Origin: Flectobacillus roseus
GTDB lineage: Bacteria > Bacteroidota > Bacteroidia > Cytophagales > Spirosomataceae
DNA: 64,000 nucleotides
NCBI RefSeq assembly: GCF_030056665.1
Contig: NZ_JASHIG010000001.1
Direction: 5' to 3' (one strand)
This document shows positions 1 through 7,447 of the stretch, in pieces (within the stretch, counting starts at the first letter, position 1; the number at the start of each line of letters is the position of its first letter). The notes beneath the pieces were generated by a model. It was given only the letters and a program-made list of their open reading frames with translations, searched no databases and had not been told where the DNA came from. Both the position numbers and the translations under genes were made by a program.

Positions 1-467
1 ATGGCTTTTGACAAGCTTACTTTTTGTATCTTCAGAATTTCGGTATCGTCTGGTTCTGATTCACCAAAAGTTAAATTTTCGGCTAAATACATATAACCGA
101 CCTCGTCAGTCACCGAATTTGAGGTATGAATTCGTCCCAACTCTGTCCAACTTTCGGCAGAGATACCCGTTTCTTCTTTCAATTCTCGTTTAGCTGAATC
201 AAGACTCTCTACGTCTAAGGCTCCTCCGCCCATCGGAATTTCCCAAGAATACTCTTCTAAAGGATATCGATATTGTCCTACTAGCCAAGTATTTAACTCG
301 CTATCAACAGGAACAATTGCAATTGCTTTGTTTTTAAAATGAGCTACCCCATAAATACCCGGTTCGCCATTAGGTTTAATTACTTCCTCGTGTCTTATGC
401 TTACCCAAGGATTATCGTATACTTGGGTAGAAGAGGTTTTGGTCCAAGGATTTTTATCTTTTGTCAT
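1..467 (-). CDS. Nudix hydrolase (ADP-ribose pyrophosphatase-like), C-terminus cut by window edge
   Basis: Reading the minus strand from the ATG at 467 gives 155 codons without a stop up to the window edge, so the 3' end is missing. The N-terminus (MTKDKNPWTKTSSTQVYDNP) is followed by a beta-rich stretch and a Nudix box, GX5EX7REXXEEXG, readable as G-GALDVESLDSAKRELKEET around residues 82-103. The line before it (QYRYPLEEYSWEIPMGG) is typical of ADP-ribose/ADP-sugar pyrophosphatases, which hydrolyse nucleoside diphosphates linked to another group using Mg2+ held by the Nudix glutamates. It is the first gene on the left, divergent from the CDF exporter. Family assignment is firm; the substrate is inferred. 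Confidence 0.88.
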   Translation of the reverse strand, partial: MTKDKNPWTKTSSTQVYDNPWVSIRHEEVIKPNGEPGIYGVAHFKNKAIAIVPVDSELNTWLVGQYRYPLEEYSWEIPMGGGALDVESLDSAKRELKEETGISAESWTELGRIHTSNSVTDEVGYMYLAENLTFGESEPDDTEILKIQKVSLSKA

Positions 468-676
468 ACCACAAAGGTAGAGCATCAAGCTGAGATACAA
501 AACAGGAAATATTACGTTTTATATGAACTATTCCGAAATTGATTCGGTTTTTATAATCATTCCCTATAATTTTCGTTCGACAAATTGAAGGCTATCAGGA
601 ATTATGGAGTGGTATTTTTTTCAAAATGGTAAAGTATAAATAAAACTTTCCAAATCAGTAATCAGCTCCCTTTCAG

Positions 677-684
677 TACCTTTG
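677..684 (+). promoter_or_regulatory. Bacteroidota -7 box (TACCTTTG) for the CDF exporter
   Basis: TACCTTTG matches the phylum's -7 consensus TAnnTTTG and lies 19 bp before the start codon at 704, implying a leader of about a dozen bases. No clean -33 TTG was found at the expected distance. Confidence 0.55.
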
Positions 685-703
685 TGCAAATTCTAATAAT
701 ACC

Positions 704-1687
704 ATGACCCCTAAATATCGGATTATCCTAGCTTCGTTTGTAGTTAGTACTTTATTGATGATTGTCAAATTTGTGGCCTACTACATGACCTATTCAAGTG
801 CTATTTTAACAGATGCCCTCGAATCAATTATCAATGTAGTCGCTAGTGGATTTGCGTTCTACGCTATTTATCTCGCTTCGCAGCCCAAAGACCTAAACCA
901 CCCTTATGGTCATGGTAAAATTGAATTTTTTTCTGCTGGATTGGAAGGTGTCTTAATCGTACTTGCAAGTATCTTTATCATATTTCATGCGGTTCAAAAC
1001 TTCTTTAATCCTCAACCTCTTTCAGATCTTCCTTTGGGTCTAGGAATTATCATTTCTGGGGTTGTCATCAACTGGTTTCTAGGATATTATATCGAAAAAG
1101 AAGGGATAAAATATCAGTCACCTACCTTAATTGCTGATGGAAAGCACCTCAAATTAGACGCACAAAGCGGTATTATTTTGATTGCAGCCGTGGCATTGGT
1201 GGTATTCACTGAATCTGCTTGGGTAGATGGTGTCGCATCTGTAATTTTTGCGGTATACATGGGTTGGAGTGGCATAAAAATCATGCGAAAATCTATCGGG
1301 GGATTAATGGACGAAACTGACCAAGAAACGCTTGAAAAGGTAGTGCAAATATTGAAAAACAATAAAAAATCCGAGTGGATAGATATTCATAATTTGCGTA
1401 TCCAACACTACGGATCCGATCTTCATATCGACTGTCATATTACATTGCCTCGTTATTATAATCTCGAAGTGGTACATGCCAATGTTCACGAATTTGAAGA
1501 TATCTTAGGCGCTGAATTTCAAGGCAATGTAGAAATATTCATTCACGCCGATCCATGTCTCGACGATTGCTGTTATTATTGTAAAGTACAGGATTGTCCT
1601 ATTAGAAAATTCCCTGTTTCCAAAACTATTGAATGGAATGAAGTCAATTTATCGCTTAATCAAAAACACTTCATTGAAAGCATATAG
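704..1687 (+). CDS. Cation diffusion facilitator (CDF) metal exporter with C-terminal cysteine cluster
   Basis: Inner-membrane antiporter that exports divalent metals (Zn2+, Fe2+, Cd2+ or similar) against protons. The 327-residue protein has about six membrane segments in residues 8-195. The metal site is visible as TDALES (T36, D37) in helix II and DGKHLKLDAQSG (H148, D152) in helix V, and the HPYGHGK motif lies near residue 67. A cytoplasmic ferredoxin-like domain follows. The extreme C-terminus carries five cysteines at about 285-298 (PCLDDCCYYCKVQDCP), which is not part of the core fold and looks like an extra metal site. The last 50 bases overlap the next gene, so the two are probably co-transcribed. 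Metal specificity cannot be read from the sequence. Confidence 0.9.
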   Translation: MTPKYRIILASFVVSTLLMIVKFVAYYMTYSSAILTDALESIINVVASGFAFYAIYLASQPKDLNHPYGHGKIEFFSAGLEGVLIVLASIFIIFHAVQNFFNPQPLSDLPLGLGIIISGVVINWFLGYYIEKEGIKYQSPTLIADGKHLKLDAQSGIILIAAVALVVFTESAWVDGVASVIFAVYMGWSGIKIMRKSIGGLMDETDQETLEKVVQILKNNKKSEWIDIHNLRIQHYGSDLHIDCHITLPRYYNLEVVHANVHEFEDILGAEFQGNVEIFIHADPCLDDCCYYCKVQDCPIRKFPVSKTIEWNEVNLSLNQKHFIESI

Positions 1688-2504
1688 TCTTATAGCTTTG
1701 GCCTTTGTATGTTGTGTTTTAGGTCTAAGTGCGTGTCTCCAAGGTTTTACAATGAGCGCCAATCAAGTAGATGAATACTACGCTGCCTTACCGCCCAAGC
1801 CCGATTTCAGTTATGCAGAATACGAGCATAAGAAAATATATTTTGCTCAATCAACCAATGTTCGTCATAAATTACTGTTTCTCATACATGGCGCACCCGG
1901 TGCATGGTTTGGCTATAAAGATTATCTAAATGACTCTTTGTTGTTGCAGAAGTTTAAAATCGTTGCCGCCGACCGATTCGGGTATAACCACTCTGACAGA
2001 AAGTTAGTGACCATTGATGAGCAGGCAAAAGCTTTTTATGAATTGCTAAAAAAATATCCTGACTACGAAATAACAGTGGTGGGACGTTCGTATGGTGCTG
2101 CTATTGCTGCCAAACTAGCAATGGATTATCCAGCTTTAGTCAAAAAACTCTTCCTGATTTCTCCTGCATGTGCGCCGAAACTAGAAAAATACTGGTGGTT
2201 CTCTAAGCCCGTAAATACCGGATTGGTAAAGTTCTTTTTGCCGTCGTATGTAAATAGAGCGAGTGAAGAGAAATTTTCTCATCAAGAAGACTTAGCAAAT
2301 TTAGAAAAGGATTGGCGTAAAATTCACTGCCCAGTGGTGATTTTACAAGGAGGACGAGATTGGATTATTGATACGCGAAATGGAGCCTATTTGGACTCTA
2401 TGATAACTGAAGCACCAAAACAATTTATCTTTTTACCCGAAAACGGTCATTTGTTGACTGAAGAACGGAAAGATTTGATAAAAGATTTGTTATTAAAACC
2501 GTAG
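1638..2504 (+). CDS. Alpha/beta-hydrolase lipoprotein
   Basis: A 288-residue alpha/beta-hydrolase fold enzyme. The start at 1638 gives a basic N-terminus, a hydrophobic helix and a lipobox ending at C33 (LSAC), so the protein is probably lipid-anchored. An upstream in-frame ATG at 1629 would only add three residues. The oxyanion region reads LIHGAPGAW (about residues 82-90), the nucleophile elbow is GRSYG (S151), and the acid and base are likely in GGRDWIID and ENGHLL near the C-terminus. Substrate unknown; lipase, esterase or haloperoxidase-like activities are all possible. It overlaps the 3' end of the CDF gene by 50 bp and ends inside the left arm of a terminator. Confidence 0.82.
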   Translation: MKSIYRLIKNTSLKAYSLIALAFVCCVLGLSACLQGFTMSANQVDEYYAALPPKPDFSYAEYEHKKIYFAQSTNVRHKLLFLIHGAPGAWFGYKDYLNDSLLLQKFKIVAADRFGYNHSDRKLVTIDEQAKAFYELLKKYPDYEITVVGRSYGAAIAAKLAMDYPALVKKLFLISPACAPKLEKYWWFSKPVNTGLVKFFLPSYVNRASEEKFSHQEDLANLEKDWRKIHCPVVILQGGRDWIIDTRNGAYLDSMITEAPKQFIFLPENGHLLTEERKDLIKDLLLKP

Positions 2505-2530
2505 ACCTTAATTAGTAAGGTCTACGGTTT
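2496..2530. terminator. Bidirectional terminator hairpin
   Basis: A perfect 15-bp inverted repeat (2496-2510 and 2516-2530) with a 5-nt loop lies between convergent genes. The left arm covers the last codons of the hydrolase gene. Confidence 0.75.
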
Positions 2531-2536
2531 TGGAGA

Positions 2537-3457
2537 CTATTTCACTTCTTTCAATTGTTGTAAAGCTGAAAGCTGTTTCATCGTTTTTTCCATTCCTTCA
2601 GTTGAACCGTCTAAGAAAATAACATTTCCTTTTCCTTGTTCCGCGAAATGCTTAATGGCTTCAGTCCACATTGAGAATAAAATGAGTGAAGCATCTAATT
2701 GGTTATCTTTCATCACTTTAGCAGACTCTGCCATCCCTTTTGCTACTTCCTCACGGAACAACGCAACCCCTTGTCCGCGCAATTGTGCTGCCACTTTTTC
2801 GGCTTCAGCCGCAATACGAATGGCATTTCCTTCTGCCTCTGCTGCTTTTGTTTTGGTAATTAACAAAGCCTGACCTTCATTTTCAGCAGCAGCTTTTAAG
2901 TTATTTGAAGCCACAATTTGTGCCATCGAGCGCATAATTGCTTCATCAAAAGCAATGTCATTCAGTTGTAAGTCAATCAAATGATATCCCCAAGTTTCGA
3001 GGGTGTTATCGATATGCTCCTTTACCTGAATCACAATTTCGCTTCTCAGACCAAGTACCTCAGCTTGGCGCTTAGTTGCCACCAATGCACGAATAGTACC
3101 TTCAATCGTACGAATCAAAGCTTGCATAAATGAGCGCTCGTCCATAAACTTAAAGGCCACATTTTTGATAGTTTCCTCCTCTTGGTTCATTACGGCATAT
3201 ACCAACATTGCTTTGAAGTTCACATTGGCTTGATCGGCAGTAATAGCTTGAAATTCGAGTTCGATCGAACGACTTTGAATAGAGATTTTCTTGAAAATTG
3301 CTTCAATAAACGGAATTTTAAAGTTTAGCCCTGGCGTCATGATTCGCTGGTATTTACCAAAAATAGTCACCACTGCAACAGTTCCCTGATTGACCACCGC
3401 AAACGAAAGTGCCAAAAGAGGAAAGGCAATCACTAATAAAACAAGTAAAAACGACAT
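2537..3457 (-). CDS. SPFH/band 7 (stomatin-like) membrane protein
   Basis: A 306-residue protein with one N-terminal membrane segment (MSFLLVLLVIAFPLLALSF), then a band-7/PHB domain (roughly 25-190) beginning with the usual INxGTVAVVxxFGKY pattern, and an alanine/glutamate-rich coiled coil (about 190-260, AAENEGQALLITKTKAAEAE). Proteins of this family oligomerise into membrane scaffolds and often regulate proteases or organise lipid domains. The start at 3457 was preferred to one at 3514 because it places the membrane helix at the N-terminus. The NfeD partner often found beside such genes is absent here. General family is secure; the role is not. Confidence 0.87.
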   Translation of the reverse strand: MSFLLVLLVIAFPLLALSFAVVNQGTVAVVTIFGKYQRIMTPGLNFKIPFIEAIFKKISIQSRSIELEFQAITADQANVNFKAMLVYAVMNQEEETIKNVAFKFMDERSFMQALIRTIEGTIRALVATKRQAEVLGLRSEIVIQVKEHIDNTLETWGYHLIDLQLNDIAFDEAIMRSMAQIVASNNLKAAAENEGQALLITKTKAAEAEGNAIRIAAEAEKVAAQLRGQGVALFREEVAKGMAESAKVMKDNQLDASLILFSMWTEAIKHFAEQGKGNVIFLDGSTEGMEKTMKQLSALQQLKEVK

Positions 3458-3556
3458 AGTTGTAAAGTTATAGGTTAAAAAAAACAGCATACTCGGACGA
3501 ATATGCTGTTTCAATTTTACAGAAAAAATACCAAAGTCGATAATAATATTTCAAAT

Positions 3557-4258
3557 TTATGCGCCTTTTATGCTTCCCATACCTCCATCGACCCCGATTA
3601 TTTGACCAGTAGTCCATGACGAAAGTTCACTTAATAAAAAGGTAGAGATACGTGCTATGTCATCTGAGGTACCAACTCTTCCTAATGGATGACGTTTGTT
3701 TGAAGCTTCTTTTTTCTCTTCAGTTGATAGTAAATTTTTGGCTAAAGGGGTATCCGTCAACGATGGAGCCACACAGTTGACACGAATTTTCAAAGGAGAT
3801 AGCTCTGCAGCTAACGATTTTGTTAAGCCTTCCACTGCTCCTTTCGATGCCGCTACCGAGGCATGAAAACCCATTCCAATTTTGGCTGCCACTGTACTAA
3901 ACAATACGATTGAAGCGCCATCTGCTTTCTTGAGTTTTGGCAATACCGCTTGAATTACAGCAACTGCACCAACCACATTTATTTGAAAGTCATTTTTAAA
4001 ATCGTCTGTAGACAACCTGTTTATAGGTTTCAAATTAATCGTACCGGGGCAATATACCAATCCATCCAATGATTCAGGCAATTGACTAAATACCGAAGCA
4101 TCCGGAGCACTTGCATCCCAAGTCAAATGAATAACTCCTTCAACTTTTGGAGTATTTCTGGAGGCAGAAAAAACTTGGTGTCCTTCTCTCTGCAATTGCG
4201 AAGCGATTGCCTCACCTATTCCTGAACTAGCACCAATCACTAAATAATTCTTTGTCAT
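3557..4258 (-). CDS. Short-chain dehydrogenase/reductase-like protein lacking the catalytic tyrosine
   Basis: A 233-residue Rossmann-fold protein. The cofactor loop is GASSGIGE (about 8-15), CPG replaces the usual NAG near residue 95, the catalytic-serine region is VLFSTVAAK, and the C-terminus carries the SDR ending TGQIIGVDGG. Where classical SDRs have YxxxK it reads VAASK, so the proton-donating Tyr is Val while the Lys is kept. NAD(P)H binding is likely, but ordinary carbonyl/alcohol chemistry is doubtful unless another residue substitutes. Related sequences with HASxAAxK instead of YxxxK are, to my memory, a conserved subgroup. Substrate unknown. Confidence 0.85.
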   Translation of the reverse strand: MTKNYLVIGASSGIGEAIASQLQREGHQVFSASRNTPKVEGVIHLTWDASAPDASVFSQLPESLDGLVYCPGTINLKPINRLSTDDFKNDFQINVVGAVAVIQAVLPKLKKADGASIVLFSTVAAKIGMGFHASVAASKGAVEGLTKSLAAELSPLKIRVNCVAPSLTDTPLAKNLLSTEEKKEASNKRHPLGRVGTSDDIARISTFLLSELSSWTTGQIIGVDGGMGSIKGA

Positions 4259-4291
4259 ATTTTGTGGAGTATTTTTATAAATATCTTAAAC

Positions 4292-4333
4292 AAAAAAAGG
4301 CATTTAAAGTATAAACTTCAAATGCCTTTTTTT
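4292..4333. terminator. Hairpin with A/T tails, probable terminator
   Basis: Arms 4292-4305 and 4320-4333 are perfectly complementary over 14 bp and are extended inward by AAGT/ACTT. The A and T tracts make it a possible terminator in either direction. It lies between folE (ending at 4529) and the SDR start, both on the minus strand. Confidence 0.65.
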
Positions 4334-4410
4334 GTTTGAATTTCAATAAATAAGCGCGTTTCTTATTAAGTACTAACGCAAAATAAGATCTATTTTATGT
4401 GAATTAGACA

Positions 4411-4492
4411 CGAGGCAATCGGCAAAAAAACATATCTATAGTTACTAAAAACATTTTAACCCTCTTTGCCTTGTGCCTGTTGCCTGTTCCCT
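4411..4492 (+). repeat. Dispersed intergenic repeat, copy 1 (right part only)
   Basis: This stretch matches the right two thirds of the repeat at 6052-6176 and, reversed, that at 60194-60317. Shared landmarks are CGGCAAAAA, then CATATCTAT, GTTACTAAAAAC, and the end CTCTTTGCCTTGTGCCTG followed by TTGCCT. The left part with GCAAAATAGAATTTA is missing. Confidence 0.75.
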
Positions 4493-4528
4493 AAAACAAA
4501 TAACTTCAATCAAATTTTGCACGGATAC

Positions 4529-5230
4529 TTATATTCCTATGTACTTCAAAAACTCCTGACGTACGCTTTCTTCCTGAAATTTACCGCCATAATAGCTAGT
4601 TACAGTCGATGAAGTATCATCTTTTACGCCACGAGAGGCAACGCAAAGGTGTTTTGCATCTATCATAACAGCGACATTTTCAGTTCCTAAAATCTCCTGT
4701 AAATCTTTGGCAATTTGTACTGTCAAACGCTCTTGTACTTGTGGGCGCTTAGCATAATGCTGAACAATACGATTAAGCTTAGACAAGCCAACTACCTTAC
4801 CTTCAGCGATATAAGCCACATGAGCCTTACCAAAAATTGGCACAAAATGATGCTCACAATTTGAATAGAAGGAAATATTTTTTTCTACCAGCATTTCATT
4901 GTATTGATATTTGTTCTCAAACAATGCAATAGAAGGTTTATTTTTAGGGTCTAAACCACTGAATATCTCCTTAACATACATTTTAGCTACACGTTTTGGC
5001 GTACCTTTCAATGAATCATCAGTCAAATCTAGTCCTAAAGTTTCCATGATTTGTCTGAAATGATATTCGATTTGAGCTATCTTTTCATCATCGCTCAACT
5101 CAAAGGCATCAGCACGCATAGGTGTATCCACAGAAGTCGAAATATGATCATCGCCAATTTCTTCATCTGTTAGCAATAATTTTCCATTATTATCCAACAG
5201 GGTATTCAACAAAGTTTCGTTCTGTCTCAT
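4529..5230 (-). CDS. folE: GTP cyclohydrolase I
   Basis: Converts GTP to 7,8-dihydroneopterin triphosphate, the entry step to folate, and also feeds QueD for queuosine/pterins. The 233-residue protein shows the zinc ligands C125 and H128 (NCEHHFVP) and C196 (HLCVASRG), plus the conserved GLSKLNRIVQHYAKRPQVQE block. The N-terminal 40 residues are acidic and not conserved in the family. Starting at M38 (5119) would remove the 41-bp overlap with the preceding queD gene, and the true start is uncertain. Overlap and same orientation indicate a queD-folE operon in the cytosol. Confidence 0.95.
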   Translation of the reverse strand: MRQNETLLNTLLDNNGKLLLTDEEIGDDHISTSVDTPMRADAFELSDDEKIAQIEYHFRQIMETLGLDLTDDSLKGTPKRVAKMYVKEIFSGLDPKNKPSIALFENKYQYNEMLVEKNISFYSNCEHHFVPIFGKAHVAYIAEGKVVGLSKLNRIVQHYAKRPQVQERLTVQIAKDLQEILGTENVAVMIDAKHLCVASRGVKDDTSSTVTSYYGGKFQEESVRQEFLKYIGI

Positions 5231-5609
5231 ATAATCTGATTTTAATATCCAAGTTTGGGTTTAGTTTGTTTCTGAGAATGTCATAAATAACAATAGCAAT
5301 ATTCTCTGCAGATGGATTAAGATCTTTAAACTCCTCAGTATCAAGGTTTAAGTTTCGATGATCAAATCGATCCAAGATTTCAACCTTTATAATATCGCTC
5401 AACACCTTCATATCAATCACATAGCCAGTTTCAGGATCTAATTCTCCAATCACTTGTACAATCAATTCGTAATTATGACCATGAAAGGTTGGATTATTAC
5501 ATTTACCGTAAACTCGCTCGTTCTTCTCATCCGTCCAATTAGGATTATGAAGGCGATGTGCGGCATTAAAGTGTTCTTTGCGGAACACCGCCACTCGCTT
5601 TGTACTCAT
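5190..5609 (-). CDS. queD: 6-pyruvoyltetrahydropterin synthase / 6-carboxytetrahydropterin synthase family protein
   Basis: A 139-residue T-fold enzyme acting on the folE product, dihydroneopterin triphosphate. Zinc ligands H18 (NAAHRL), H43 and H45 (FHGHNY) and catalytic C37 (YGKCNN) are all present, as is the late glutamate in LYETERN. QueD-type chemistry (queuosine precursor) is the usual role in bacteria; a pterin role is possible. No queC or queE is adjacent. It is first in the queD-folE pair. Confidence 0.88.
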   Translation of the reverse strand: MSTKRVAVFRKEHFNAAHRLHNPNWTDEKNERVYGKCNNPTFHGHNYELIVQVIGELDPETGYVIDMKVLSDIIKVEILDRFDHRNLNLDTEEFKDLNPSAENIAIVIYDILRNKLNPNLDIKIRLYETERNFVEYPVG

Positions 5610-6051
5610 TGTAATTTTGCTAATTTAAAAGTGAATTTAGAGACAAATGGACATATCGGGCAGGACACATCCCGAGCTTTCGCTCTCTTTGAAACAAACT
5701 ATATTTTATCGGGGATTTAGTCATCAAGTTTAAAAGTCGTCTGAAAGGTTGTCAGCAACACTCTTAAACTAAATCGGCGAGTAGTTCTTTCATTAAGTCA
5801 AACTTTAAGTTTGAAGAAAAGGTTTCGATTTTGTTTAAAATAATTTCAAAAACATTAAACAAAAAGGTTTTTATCTTGAAACAAAAATGGTTTTGTTTGA
5901 CCCTATAAATACCAAACACATAAATGATTGAGATTGTTCAATGTGATGATTAAATGTGATTTTGTATTTACTAATTCAAAGATACAAAGGAATTGTATCA
6001 TTATAATAATTTTACCAAAGGTTTGGATGTCGCAGTATGTGTTATGTTTGT

Positions 6052-6176
6052 TGTGGGCAAAATAGAATTTAGTTTTTGTGCCTAAGGCTTTCGGCTATGA
6101 GCTTTGGAAAAAAGCATATCTGTGGTTATTTTAAACATATTAACACTCTTTGCCTTGTGCCTGTTGCCTAGTGCTT
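6052..6176 (+). repeat. Dispersed intergenic repeat, copy 2 (full length)
   Basis: About 125 bp. It begins GTGGGCAAAATAGAATTTA, passes through a GCC/GGC-rich self-complementary middle (CTAAGGCTTTCGGC), and ends CTCTTTGCCTTGTGCCTG plus TTGCCTAGTGC. It matches the reverse complement of 60194-60317 over its whole length and 4411-4492 over its right part. Confidence 0.8.
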
Positions 6177-6330
6177 GAACACATAAATAAATCTCTTACT
6201 GCACGATTACTTAAAAAGGGTTTTTACTACACTGATTCACAAACTCCTGTTTATGAATTAGTTTACTTTTAAGTCAAAACTTACACGGAAACCGAAATTT
6301 GGGGATATTAGAGTTTTTTAATTAGTTTAG

Positions 6331-6359
6331 TTGAAAAATCAAAACTATTCCTAAATTTG
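6331..6359 (+). promoter_or_regulatory. Promoter, -33 TTG and -7 TAAATTTG
   Basis: TTG at 6331-6333 and TAAATTTG at 6352-6359, 18 bp apart, match the Bacteroidota housekeeping promoter pattern upstream of the nucleotidyltransferase start at 6442. Confidence 0.6.
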
Positions 6360-6441
6360 CGGTAATATATTACCTCGCTTTTGAGGCTTAAGCAACACTA
6401 TTTTTAAAAATATATTGCTACTTTCATCGAGCATTATTTAT

Positions 6442-7302
6442 ATGGCAAAACTATTAATCATGGCAGGCGGGATGTCTTCTCGCATGAAAAAAACAGACGG
6501 CAATTCAAATTTGGATGAAAAGCTAATCGAACAAGCAAATACGCTTCCGAAAGGAATGATTGGCGTGGGAAAAGACGGTCGTCCGTTTATGGATTATCTT
6601 TTATACAATGCTCATCGTGCTGGATACAATGAAGTTTTGATTTTGAAAAATCCTAAAGATACTGTTACACAACCTTATTATGACCAATTGGTGGCAGATG
6701 GAAAAGCTTGGGGGTTTACTTTTAAATTCGCTACTCAGCAAATTGCCCCAGATCGTGAAAAACCAGCGGGTACTGCTGATGCAATTCAGCAAGCATTAGA
6801 GCAAACACCCGAATGGAAAGGCGAACGTTTTACCGTTTGTAATTCAGATAATCTTTATTCTGTTTCTGTACTTACACTATTGAAAGATGCGGAAATCCCG
6901 AATGCGGTAGTTTCTTACAACGCCGATGCCTTAGGTGTGGAGCCAGAACGTGTGAAAGCTTTTGCTATTATCAAAACTAACGAAGATGGTAGTTTGGTAG
7001 AAATCTTGGAGAAGCCAAACGATGAACAAATTGCTGAAGCAAAGCGTGTTGCTGGTCAAATTGGGGTAAATATGAATGTATTTCACTTCAACTATGATGA
7101 TATTTTGAAATATGTGCAGTCTGAGCCTTTCAACCCGATTCGTAACGAACGTGAGTTGCCAAGTGCAGTTACTCGAATGGCAAAAGAAAACCCAGGTCTA
7201 GTAACCACTGTTCCTGTAGCCGAAAATGTACCCGACTTGACGTCTAAAGGTGATATTTCCTTGGTTCAAAAATATTTAGTTGATGAATTTGGTGATTTCT
7301 AA
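6442..7302 (+). CDS. Sugar-phosphate nucleotidyltransferase (NTP_transferase family)
   Basis: A 286-residue GT-A-like enzyme that probably transfers an NMP to a sugar phosphate or phospho-alcohol. The nucleotide-binding loop is at the very N-terminus (LLIMAGGMSSRM, about residues 4-15), the GTADAI signature that binds the base lies near residue 106, and the catalytic Asp is in VCNSDNLY. The start at 6442 was chosen because it places the loop where the family has it. It is monocistronic, with a promoter upstream and a strong terminator downstream. Substrate is not evident; glucose-1-phosphate, mannose-1-phosphate and choline-phosphate types all share these motifs. Confidence 0.85.
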   Translation: MAKLLIMAGGMSSRMKKTDGNSNLDEKLIEQANTLPKGMIGVGKDGRPFMDYLLYNAHRAGYNEVLILKNPKDTVTQPYYDQLVADGKAWGFTFKFATQQIAPDREKPAGTADAIQQALEQTPEWKGERFTVCNSDNLYSVSVLTLLKDAEIPNAVVSYNADALGVEPERVKAFAIIKTNEDGSLVEILEKPNDEQIAEAKRVAGQIGVNMNVFHFNYDDILKYVQSEPFNPIRNERELPSAVTRMAKENPGLVTTVPVAENVPDLTSKGDISLVQKYLVDEFGDF

Positions 7303-7331
7303 AATATTCAGCCTGAATTCATAACCTTCCT

Positions 7332-7367
7332 ACCCCGACTGTTGTTATAGAAACAGTCGGGGTATTT
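7332..7367 (+). terminator. Rho-independent terminator
   Basis: A GC-rich 12-bp stem (7332-7343 with 7352-7363) is followed by a short T run, just after the nucleotidyltransferase gene. Confidence 0.8.
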
Positions 7368-7368
7368 T

Positions 7369-7399
7369 ATTGTCAATCTACCAATAAGCCCTAAATTTG
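7369..7399 (+). promoter_or_regulatory. Promoter for ispG, -33 TTG and -7 TAAATTTG
   Basis: ATTG at 7369-7372 and TAAATTTG at 7392-7399 have a 19-bp spacer and precede the ispG start at 7448. Confidence 0.65.
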
Positions 7400-7447
7400 T
7401 GCAGTCAATAGTATTGGCAAAAACTCAAATTTATATTTTAGCTCGTT

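Larger units (their letters stand above)
5610..6441. other. Long non-coding interval (832 bp)
   Basis: No convincing gene is seen here. It separates divergent queD and the nucleotidyltransferase, and contains one full copy of the dispersed repeat (6052-6176) and a promoter (6331-6359). The remainder is AT-rich with scattered TTTGTTT tracts. Confidence 0.6.

Noticed and set aside
8..193. Open frame on the plus strand at the left edge
   Set aside because: It lies opposite the Nudix gene, whose reading frame carries an intact Nudix box; the plus frame has no recognisable features.
5454..5720. Plus-strand open frame over the queD start
   Set aside because: It is the complement of queD and lacks any family signature.
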